Positions 1-9,800 of a stretch of 64,000 nt of DNA are shown in pieces. The notes under the pieces are model-generated. The model worked only from the letters and a program-made list of their open reading frames with translations, was not told the DNA's origin and did no database searches. The stretch's first letter is position 1; every line of letters starts with the position of its first letter. This DNA is from Channallabes apus (taxonomy: Eukaryota; Chordata; Actinopteri; Siluriformes; Clariidae): positions 6,967,347-7,031,346 of the forward strand of contig CM060107.1 of assembly GCA_030522415.1 (NCBI GenBank), read 5' to 3'. The position numbers and the translations under genes were made by a program.

Positions 1-566
1 TTGGTGTGACAATGGAGGCCACTGAAGGGGGGCGAGGACAGCAGTATTAGGGTTACGCAGAATACTGGCAATACTGGTCATGGAGAATATCAGAATTTTG
101 ATTAAAATGTGTTTATGGAGAATTTTGAAAATGCTGATACAGTAGGTGTAGCTAAACTTTTGGAAAGGTCAGGCTCACACACACACACATTTACAGGAAG
201 AAAGAAAACATTCAAGGCTAAACAATAAAATGGCCGTGACACATCAGACAGTTTTGTCTCGGCTCTGATCTCTCTCTCTCTCCTCCTCTTATTGCTTCTT
301 ACAGAGAAGTGGAAAGTAGAAACTTTTAATATATCAATCAGGGCGGGGACAAGAATAAACGGAACGACACGGACTGTCCTCTAACATTAGACATGGCTCA
401 GGACCTCCAAAACAAGATGAAGCGCTGCTAGTCTAAACAGACCTAATGGGACAAAGATGGACCAGAACAGTTTTTGTATTATTATTGAAGATTTTTAAGA
501 TGATTATTTAAGTGTGCTAATAGTGCTTTCAGGTTACTTTTTATGTACTTATCCGATATATAATTA
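1..566. other. Unassigned left flank
   Basis: I see no gene here. The stretch is AT-rich with a short CA run near 177-190 and a CT-rich run near 270-290. The last bases form one half of the target duplication of the hAT element that follows. Confidence 0.5.
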
Positions 567-574
567 ACAAAATT

Positions 575-1631
575 CAGAGGTGGAAAGAGTAATAAAATTT
601 TGTACTCAAGTACAAGTACTGTTATTTCAGTGAAATTTTACTTAAGTACAAGTAAAGTTACCATTATAAAAATCTACTCAAGTAAAAGTAAAAAGTAGCT
701 CATTAAAAAATGTACTCAGAGTAAAAGTTACCGAGTTACTTTTTTAACAGCAGGGTGGGATGAGGCATTCTAGCGTAGTTCAGAAAAGATGAGCAGATAT
801 AAATCTCAAACTAGTTGTTTTTAACTGAAGGAACACCTTTGCATAATAAAGCTGTTGTCTTTGTTGTGCTTGAAAATCAAAGTGGTCACTTAAATATGGT
901 GTTACGTCCCAGTCTAGGGCCAAAGAACTAGATCCAATCATTAACTGATGAAATAATGAGGTTTGTATACTGTATACAAAACACACACACACACACACAC
1001 ACAACAGGAGGAGGAGGAGGATCAGGATGGACCCAGGCCAAAATAATAAACAAAATGGTATTTATATTTAGTAGGTAGATTACCTGCAAAAAGAAACAAC
1101 AACAAAAAAACCCCAGAAACAAAAATACAGGTACCTTCCCGGACTCCCTAAACCAAAAACCATGAAATTATATACAAATATATACAAAGACCAACCAAAC
1201 CAAAGGGACAAAGCAATAATCAAAGTCAATTGGAGGCAAAAAGTCAAAACCGGAATACACAACCAAATATCAAAACACCAAAATCACAACCTCTTTCCTC
1301 TTTCGCGCGTCTCTCTCCGGTTTATATATGTTCGCGCTAGTCGATGACGTCACTCTCAGGGCGGAAGCGACCGTGTGGAAGGTCAGGAAGATGCCGATGT
1401 CAGAAAACCTGGAGTGGAGTCTGGAGCGGCATTTAGCATTTTCATTCATTTATTTTTACTCAGTAGCGAATATGATTTAAAATGTAACGAATTACAATAC
1501 TTCAAACAAAACGTACTTAAGTAAAAGTAAAATTACAGATTTTTAAAACTACTTTAAAAAGTAGAAATACAAAAAAAAGCTACTCAATTACAGTAACGCG
1601 AGTAAATGTAATTCATTACTTTCCACCTCTG
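575..1631. mobile_element. Non-autonomous hAT (Tol2-like) element
   Basis: The element starts CAGAGGTGGAAAG and ends with the inverted complement CTTTCCACCTCTG. It is flanked on both sides by the identical 8-bp duplication acaaaatt (567-574 and 1632-1639), and 8 bp is the diagnostic length for hAT transposons. Subterminal regions at both ends carry many copies of short motifs such as ACTCAAGTA and ACTTAAGTA, as in Tol2-type elements. No transposase is encoded, so it must have been moved in trans. The perfect duplication implies fairly recent insertion. The core is not hAT-like but resembles an LTR (separate entry). Confidence 0.88.
900..1390 (-). mobile_element. LTR-like remnant inside the hAT element
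   Basis: The segment begins tgttacgtcccagtctag, close to the outer edge of the Gmr1-like LTR at 6188 (tgttacgaccgtctag). Near 1037-1062 and 1130-1160 it shares a run of over 20 bases and the same order of motifs (ccaaaataataaac, then ctccctaa-ccaaaaac) with that LTR. It also contains a CA microsatellite at 980-1003 and a GGA run. It is probably a diverged solo LTR, or part of one, from a related element. The right boundary is uncertain. Confidence 0.5.
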
Positions 1632-1639
1632 ACAAAATT

Positions 1640-1935
1640 ATACCCAAGCATTCTTATTCTGGCAAATATACAACAGTATACGTTTGGCATATACTTCTAA
1701 CAGGGCAAATCTAGACAACCACAAACATAACCAAGCATGTGTTCCAATATTTTTGATCCGCCGTAATCTATTTATTTTTTGTACCAGAAAAGTACTAAAT
1801 TGTTCAACACATCTAGATGTAAATATCAATTCAAGATCAAAATATCAAAATCCTGATACATGAATTCATTAGTTGATCTCAAACTGAAATGTCTTCATTT
1901 AATTGGCGTTCCAATACTTTTAGGGAAGTTGCACT
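1640..1935. mobile_element. Probable DNA-transposon end fragment
   Basis: The phrases tctcaaactgaaatgtcttc and gttccaatacttttag near 1875-1925 resemble the ends of a common teleost Tc1-type element. No transposase frame survives and no matching left end was identified. The family call is a recollection of fish repeats, so confidence is low. Confidence 0.3.
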
Positions 1936-2069
1936 ATACAGTATATCCCAGTGCTGTTATGATAATAAAAGGTATTATTTAAATTTTTTTGCCACATAAG
2001 GGAAGGTTAGAAAAAAACAAAAATACTATTGTTTTGGGAGGTATAACCCCCCACTCCCCAAACACATGT

Positions 2070-2098
2070 GTTATAATAATAATAATAATAATAATAAA
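2070..2098. repeat. (TAA)n microsatellite
   Basis: About nine near-perfect TAA units. Confidence 0.95.
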
Positions 2099-2219
2099 AC
2101 GCCATTGATGAGATGACGAAGGAGATACAGTAGGAATCCTGGAGAATAAAATAGGTTCGGTTCCAAACTTCATATGCAGGATCAGGGTGTTATCATCAGA
2201 GCCCAAATTCATCTCTTTC

Positions 2220-2425
2220 TCCATCTATCCTGTTTATGCTGTGGAGCATCTCCAGGGAGCTCAAGGCAGAGGACAAGCACACACAACATTGATGGGAAAT
2301 TTGGAGATGGCAATCAGCTTACACCTGGAGGAAACCACATGCAAACTTCATGCGCACAGACATTCGAACCCCCAACCCTGGAGAAGGGGACGGTGTTAAC
2401 CACTACGCCACCATACCATCTAATG
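2220..2425 (-). mobile_element. SINE, DANA/V-SINE-like, minus strand
   Basis: Read on the minus strand this starts with a tRNA-like head: ggtggcgtagtggttaac is A-box-like and gggttcgaatg is B-box-like. It is followed by the body phrase tttgcatgtggtttcctcc typical of zebrafish DANA-like SINEs. It is degenerate and 5'/3' incomplete. Related copies lie at 5535, 19590 and 33750, all on the minus strand. Confidence 0.7.
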
Positions 2426-3551
2426 CGCAAATGTCTAAAGCAAAAAAGCTAAACAAATAACAAATGATCCAGATGCCATACCTTCAGCACCTTGATGGAA
2501 GTGCAACAACATGAGCATCAGCGAAAAGGAAGGAATGGTATCACTCACCCACCGTGCACAGCCTAGTCCGTGAAACAGGGCTGTACACTGTACTCAGATG
2601 TTCAACATCACTGCATTACAGCAGCTATCGAGGATCACAGACAGCGAGTTCAATGAGGAAGCACCACAACATGGAGGGTCAATGTCCATGTTAAAATGGC
2701 CAAAATGGTAAAAAACGGTCAACTAATAATAGAAGATTACCCACCAGTTGCACAAACAAGCAGTTCTCTCTCATCCTCCTTTAAAAAAAAGGTGACTTTG
2801 TTTAAAACTGGCAGGCTGTGGCAATTTTATATACAGAATACAAAATCATATAAGATATATGTTACACACACACTCATGCAAATCAGAAATGCGTCGTGCC
2901 CGGATGCTTGTCTTTTCCTAGACGTGACTGAAATCGATTATTACAATCTGACCAGAAAAAAAAAAAAAAACCTTCTGAAGGAGTGGAGCACACACACATC
3001 TTTCTAACACACACCCGAAACGTACAAAAGCTACAGTTTATTTATTTATTTTGTACGCAGGTTCGACTTTTATGTTTCTGAAGCATGCACCGAAATGAGC
3101 TTTTTAAGGTTAAGTGAGGCCGGTGCCGCTCCATGCGCTTTATCCATGATGCAGCAGGAGGTGAGGCACGGACGTCCTTCATCTGGGGAGCGTCGCCGTC
3201 TGGCTGTGCAACCTCTGGCACCGCAAGTGAGGAAAAATGAATAGATAAAAAATGAATAGTGTGGAAAGCAGGGGAATGTGCCACGGTGAGCACGTGTAGA
3301 CGACAGAAAGATCTCCATCAGAAAACAGGGAGATGCCCGAACGCCTTCTCGCAGAGTCTAGCTGTGTATCAAGGTTGCTTCACCCTGTGCTTTCCGTCTC
3401 CTCCTTTATCTCATCTTGTCTCTCTCTATCTCACTCTCTCTTTCTCTCATCCCTTGTTACTGTATAGTCAGTACCGGCTGAGCAACGCTGTGGCCGCACA
3501 CTCGTTCGCCATGTCACCAGCTAATCAAGATTTATGAAGGAGGAAGGTGAG
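2426..3551. other. Unassigned sequence
   Basis: No gene or element recognised. Short open frames lack codon-like structure. The stretch holds a poly-A run near 2957-2970 and a pyrimidine-rich tract near 3395-3455. Confidence 0.45.
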
Positions 3552-3712
3552 TGTGTGTGTGTGTAGTTGTGATATTTGCATATACGAGACACACGTTGCG
3601 TTTCTGTGCTACAATAGTAAAGTAAAGGTGATGGTTGTGTGTGAACTTTATAAGAGATGAAGTTCACACCAGATGGCCTTCAAAAGAGATTTTCCTCTTT
3701 GAAAAAGAAGTA

Positions 3713-3736
3713 GTGTGTGTGTGTGTGTGTGTGTGT
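3713..3736. repeat. (GT)n microsatellite
   Basis: Twelve GT units; a shorter GT run lies at 3551-3564. Confidence 0.95.
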
Positions 3737-4008
3737 CAAACATGTTTAACACCTGTTTTTTCCCTCGTGATGGGGAAGATTCTATAAATGGCAGCATTCA
3801 TGCGGCATGAACAAACAATAGCAGAAAGGCACGAAATGCACCACAAACGGAAGAAAAGGCTGTGCACTTGGACGGAGCCGAGTTCAGACAGAAACAATGG
3901 CCTCCGTGCGGTTTTGGGAAGAGATAAAGAACAACTATGTGCTGTTATGAAGCCACTGAATTACACACAAACAGCAGTGACGGCATTGTGTAGATGATAA
4001 ACACACAA

Positions 4009-4077
4009 GCGCACATGCACGCACGCGCACACACACGCACGCACGCGCACACACACGCACATGCACACACACACCCT
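4009..4077. repeat. Compound CA/GCAC microsatellite
   Basis: CA units alternate with GCAC and GCGC, giving a repeated higher-order unit of about 20 bases. The alternating purine-pyrimidine pattern is compatible with Z-DNA. Confidence 0.9.
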
Positions 4078-4689
4078 GTTTTTCTGGAAAGTTCTGATGA
4101 TGATGTGGATAAAAAAAACAAACCATGAAACACTGGACCGTGTCGCATTTCACTCTACAATTGTGACCAACAACCACCATTTTCTCATTTTCTCAAAACC
4201 TATAAACTTCTTACTGTATGTCACAGAAAATCAGTACTTAGTACCACTTAATGAATGAAAACCAGAATCTAGGTTTAATTGCGAGATAATTGAGTTATGG
4301 GTCGGCTGGGATCCTGAACATGGATTTGGTATCGTTTGGAGTTAGACTATTTAGTAGTTAGTGCAGGGTCGGATTTAGACATTTTAGTGTTTTTACTCCT
4401 CCCACTTTATAGTTTTACTTTATAGAAGTTCACCACAAACTAAACCACAACCGCATGCATACAAACCGCTACCACGCACCAACCTATAGTCGATTTGGTG
4501 ATCCATGTGTCAACAGATAGACTATAAAATATTTTTTAATAATAGAAAAAAAATAAATGGATATATGAATGTATTCAAGGTGGTAAAATATTCCTGTTCC
4601 ATTATAATCCCGTACATGGCATGCAATAAACTATTCACACACAGGCAGACAGCACAGCGTCCGACATGGCAAAATAATTTCATTTTTTT
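4078..4689. other. Unassigned sequence
   Basis: AT-rich, with no gene or element recognised. Confidence 0.45.
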
Positions 4690-5100
4690 AATTATTTTTG
4701 GGTTTTTTTCCAATTTTCTCCCCAATTTAGTCGTGGCCAATTCCTCCCCGTCACTAGGGGGCTCCATCATTAAGGCTACCACTACCACTCAGTCGGGAGG
4801 GCCAAAGACTATCACGTGTTTCCTCCGAACCGCGTGACGTCAGCCGACCGCATCTTTTCGAACTGGTTGCTCACGCACCATCAGGGGCGGAGTAACACAC
4901 TCGGAGGAAAGCGCTAGCCGCTCCTTCCGCATGCGCCAGCTCACAGACGCCCCTGATTGGCTGTAGATTTATTGTGATTAATGTGGGAGCGCGAGTAATC
5001 CCGCCCCCCCTGAGAGAGCCAATCAGCTCTCTCTGTGCCTCCGGCTGTGAGAGGAAAACAGCATCACCCGGGGTTCGAACCAGCGATCTTCGGATGATAG
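4690..5100 (-). mobile_element. tRNA-derived SINE or MITE, minus strand
   Basis: The segment is much more GC-rich than its surroundings. On the minus strand it begins near 5090 with gatcgctggttcgaacccc, which carries a good B-box (GGTTCGAACCC), and runs through a body that ends in a T-rich stretch near 4690. A second fragment of the same family (cactcagtcgggaggg plus flanks) is at 27585-27655. No A-box was located, so the exact class is uncertain. Confidence 0.55.
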
Positions 5101-5534
5101 GATAGGATCCTAGGATGATGGTTTCCTAGAATCTCACCAGCTCAAACGGTGGAATGTTAGAAATGCCTTTTAACAGCATATCCGAAAATGGCTCTATAAA
5201 ATTTTAAATCCACCTCCATTTGGTTTTTTCCCCAGTGTGCTCTCTCTCTTCTTCTGAGCCTACGAGTGTGTATGACAGAACAGACCTCTCAGCGAGTGCA
5301 GGACGCAGATGTGCTGATCTACAACAAACTCCAAATGTGACACCAGTGGTTTGGTTATCACCGGTTCCCCAGCCGAGCCAAAGTGCACTGTTTAGCATCT
5401 GTGCTGCGTTATTAAGCGATGGAGTTAATCAGGGCTGTGCACAGAGCTTAACCTCACTCTCTTTATCTCTCTGCTCTCAGCTTTAATGATGGCCTCATAT
5501 AAAAACTGGTCTAAGCATCGCTTTGTCCAGCAGG
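5101..5534. other. Unassigned sequence
   Basis: Contains CT runs near 5241 and 5458 but no recognisable gene. Confidence 0.45.
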
Positions 5535-5685
5535 GTTCATTTCCCTGGTGTACCCGGAGGAAACCTACCAAGCACGGGGAAAACATGCAAACTCCATGCA
5601 CACACAGACGGGAATCGAACCCAGACCATGGAGGTGCAGGGCGGCAGTAAAACATGATCACTGAATTAGGCCACCGTGCCGCCTA
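5535..5685 (-). mobile_element. SINE, DANA-like, minus strand
   Basis: Reverse-complement reading gives an ggcacggtggcctaattcag head, a B-box-like gggttcgattcc and the body phrase gagtttgcatgttttcccc. It is the same family as the copies at 2220, 19590 and 33750. Confidence 0.75.
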
Positions 5686-5741
5686 ATACAGTATTTGTCT
5701 GTATAAAATAAATAAACGCTTTAAATCAAATGACTAAATGA

Positions 5742-5766
5742 CAATAATAATAATAATAATAATAAT
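5742..5766. repeat. (TAA)n microsatellite
   Basis: About eight AAT/TAA units. Confidence 0.95.
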
Positions 5767-5942
5767 GAATCTATTTTTACGGAATTAGTTTCTTGTGGAT
5801 ATGTGGATAGTGTAATTATTAGCATATCTTATACAGTATGTCTTATTTCTTGTTGCCAATCTTAATCTGTTTCATGAACTAGAATATAAACTAGTTCAAC
5901 ATGTCTCTGGCTGGTGAGATACAGATACTATAAACTCACGTA

Positions 5943-6187
5943 AGATCCTGAGAGGCGTCCGGACTGAACACCTCCAATTCTCAATACTCATGTTAAAATA
6001 ATAATGTTAAAATTCTACGCGATCCGTCACCTGGAGCCAGGGTGGAGAAGGTGTATGTAGGTGCTAATTACCTGTGATCATAAACATGAAGAACATGAGC
6101 AAAATAAACATATTATTTTAATTCAAAGAGGCTTTTGCTATTAGTCAGTGAAACCGTCTTTGGAATTCATAATCAGTTAATTACGGC
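5943..6187. repeat. Direct repeat, copy 1 (left flank of LTR element)
   Basis: These 245 bp recur without visible difference at 12393-12637, on the far side of the LTR element. The sequence itself looks like ordinary single-copy DNA. Copy 1 ends exactly where the left LTR begins; copy 2 continues into agtttgtataatgg, which looks like the unoccupied target site. Confidence 0.95.
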
Positions 6188-6842
6188 TGTTACGACCGTC
6201 TAGGGGTCTGTGTCGTAGCAAAAGGTGAGTGAAGGAGTCTCACTACCAAAGGGATTAGGAAATTGTGTTTCTTTTTATTGCTAGACAAAATGATAAGGGT
6301 TACAAACTTCAGAGGTTGACAAGGCCAAAATAATAAACAAAATGGTCTTCTTTTAAAAAGAACTAAATTTCTAAGTCAAAAGAAAATAAAACAAGATACA
6401 CAAGGCTTCCCTAACTCCCTAACCAAAAACAGAGTACTAAATATATATAACAAAATAAATGGCATCAACCTCCTACTGCCCTTAATATGACGAAAGTATT
6501 TACAATATTTACAACAATATTTACAATATGAACCAATGGCTAACAAATCCAAAACAGAATCCAAACTCGTAGTCAAAAACAGGCTTAAGGTCAATTTTAA
6601 CAGTCAGACTAATAATTCTCTTTAGTAAGAAACTCGAATATACAAAGATCAGATTTAACAAAGAGACACACACAATGGCACCAAAGGCATCTGAAAGGAG
6701 TTTGGGGTGGTCCTTTTATTCTGGTTGGTTGAGGAGATGAGCCAACCACAGCATCCGGTGAATTACCTGGAGGAACACCCATCTGAAAGGCAAGCAAGTA
6801 CCCAGAAAGAACAGCAGAGGGCAGAATAACAAACTCCTAACA
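6188..6842 (-). repeat. 3' LTR (complete, 655 bp)
   Basis: The edges are TG and CA in the element's orientation. The inner edge abuts a G-rich polypurine tract. It serves as the template for the 5' LTR in the next round of replication. The segment 6188-6679 matches 11721-12212 base for base by eye. Confidence 0.93.
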
Positions 6843-6853
6843 CCCCCATCCAT
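6843..6853 (-). promoter_or_regulatory. Polypurine tract
   Basis: The minus strand reads ATGGATGGGGG immediately before the 3' LTR start TGTTAGG. This is the expected place and composition for the plus-strand primer of an LTR retrotransposon. Confidence 0.75.
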
Positions 6854-6880
6854 AAAATAAAACATAGTATGTTTTAAATA

Positions 6881-9800
6881 CTAATTAACACGGGACAGAG
6901 AATCAGCAATCACATTGTCGGTACCCTTTTTATGACAGATGTTCAAATTGTAACCTTGACAAATTAATGACCAGCGCATGAGACGATGATTGGCATTGGA
7001 CATGCGTTGGAGAAATATCAATGGATTATGGTCGGTGTAAACATTTACAGGTTGTACAGTGGAACCAATGTACACTTCAAAATGTTGCAAAGCAAAAATT
7101 AATGCAAGGGTTTCCTTTTCGATGGTACTATAGTTTAATTGATGTTTCAGGAACTTTTTTGAAAAAAAACTGATAGGATGATTTAAACCATCATTCCCGA
7201 CCTGTAATAGTACAGCACCAGCACCGCTACCACTAGCATCAACTTCCAATAAAAATGGCTTTTCAAAATTAGGGGCAACAAGCACAGGGTTTGTACACAG
7301 CAACAACTTTAGAGCATTAAATGCAGATTCACATTCAGTAGACCATTTAAATGTGACTGCTTTTCGGAGCAGTCCTGTTAGGGGACCGGCAACTACGGAG
7401 AAATTCCTACAGAAACAGCGATAATACCCGATCATTCCAAGAAATCGTCGCAGCTCTCTTTTGTTCTGTGGAACTGAAAAATGAAGGATTGCTTCAACCT
7501 TCGAATTCAAAGGACGAACTTTACCACTTCCGACCTCTTTACCCAAATATGTGACAGTAGCACATCCAAATTCACACTTAGCCAAGTTCAGAGTAAGGTT
7601 AGCAGCTTTAAGTCGCTCAAAGACTCCACGCAAGGTTTCAAGATGATCCTTCCATGTATTATCATAACACACAACATCGTCTAAGTAAGCCTCACAATTA
7701 GACATGTTAGACAACACGATAGACATAAGTCGTTGAAAAGTGGCACCCGAATTTCGAAGTCCGAAAGGCATAACCCGATATTGTAGGAACACATCAGGGG
7801 TGGCAAACGCAGAAATCTCAGATGCACGCGCTGAAAGGGGCACCTGCCAATATCCTTTTAGCAAGTCGAGTTTCGTTACAAATTTTGCGTTCCCGACCCG
7901 GTCGACACAATCTTCCATGCGTGGCATGGGAAAAGAATCAGCTTTTGTAACCGAATTTACTTTCCTGTAGTCTGTACAAAATCGTGACGACCCATCGGAT
8001 TTGGGCACGATAAGACATGGAGAACACCAGGGACTAGAACTCGGGATAGCCAACTCATGTTCAAGCAAATACTGTGTTTCTTGTTTCATAAGTTCTCTCT
8101 TAACTGGATTTACCCGATAAGCATTTTGCTTAATAGGCGCATGTGAACTGACATCAATGTCGTGCATTAACACTTGTGTCATTGAAGGAAAATCACCAAA
8201 CAAGGTTGGATAACTCTGAATCAAGTTTCTAATATCAGCTTGGTTGGAAATTGATAAGTGAGATAACTTGGAAGAAAGATTCAACAAAGTTTCTGAGTTA
8301 GACAAACGGGCAGTAGTGAACATGGCGCTATTCATCATCAAATCATCATTTTCTGGCGAGTATTCGGCAAGGGACGCCACTGCTGCTGCAACAGTGACAA
8401 CAGGACGCTTCTCCACCGAATCGTGACGGGTCACATATGCTTTGAGCATATTGACATGACAGACACGCGACTTCTTCCTACGTTCAGGAGTGGAAACAAC
8501 ATAATTAATATCACTCAATTTTTCGCTAATTTCATAGGGACCAGTGAATTTAGCTTTCAGTACTGCACCAGGCACAGGTAGTAAGATTAAAACTTTATCT
8601 CCGACACAAAATGAACGTTGGACAGCTTTTTGATCATAACGACATTTCATTTGTTCTTGTGCCGAGTCAAGCGATCGTTTTGCCAATTTCCACATTTCGT
8701 GTAGCTTTTCGCGGAAAGAACTAACATATTCTGGGACGTTTTTCACGGGGGCTTGGTGAGTAAGGGACAACATTTGCTCCTGCAAAATTTTCAAAGGACC
8801 GCGCACTGTGTGTCCGAAGATCAGCTCTGACGGACTGAATCCGAGCGACGCTTGAGTTGTGGTTCGAATGGCAAACAACAGAAGGGGAATTTCCTCATCC
8901 CATTCCTTCGGTTGTTCAACGCAAAAAGTTCGGAGCATAGACTTGAGTGTTTGGTGGAACCGTTCAAGTGCACCTTGTGACTGAGGATGAAACGCAGTTG
9001 ATACTTGATGCATGATGTTTAACTTTTTTATTGCCTTAGCGAACACTTTAGACATGAAGTTGGTTCCTTGATCCGACTGAATACATTTAGGTACTCCAAA
9101 AGTCGTAAAAAATTTGATGATCGCTTTCACAACCGCATGAGCTTTAAGTGAACGGAGAGGAATCGCTTCCGGATATCTAGTTGATGCACACATTAAAGTT
9201 AACAGATACAAATTTCCAGATTTTGTTTTAGGCAATGGCCCAACACAGTCAATTATAATCCGCTCGAAAGGTTCACCAATCACTGGTATTGGCTTCAGTG
9301 GGGCTGGGGGAATCACCTGATTGGGTTTGCCTGCCATTTGACAAGCATGGCACGATTTACAGAATTTTACTACGTCAGATTTCATTGATGGCCAAAAGAA
9401 ATACTTCAATAAATAATCGTATGTCTTTCGAATACCTACATGTCCAGAAAGTTCATGGTCATGCGCTACACTCAACACCTGTTCTCTAAAAGGTTTTGGA
9501 ACCACTACCTGAAAAACAGTGCCCCAGTCATCTTTGACACGATTTGGCGACCACTTACGCATCAGCACACCCTCTTCAACAAAATAGGCAACGGGGTGTT
9601 CTGGCAAAACGGTCTGCTCGACAGCTGCTGCAAAACAATGAGAGAGAGTTTGATCGGTACGTTGTGCCTCCATTAACGTAGCTCGCTCACACGGTAAATC
9701 AACATTAGGTAGTGCATACATTTTTAGCTCTACTATATCAGATTTCTCTGAATTATCTTCATTCAAAAAGGTTTGTGACAGGTCAACAGTGTCTTTAAAC

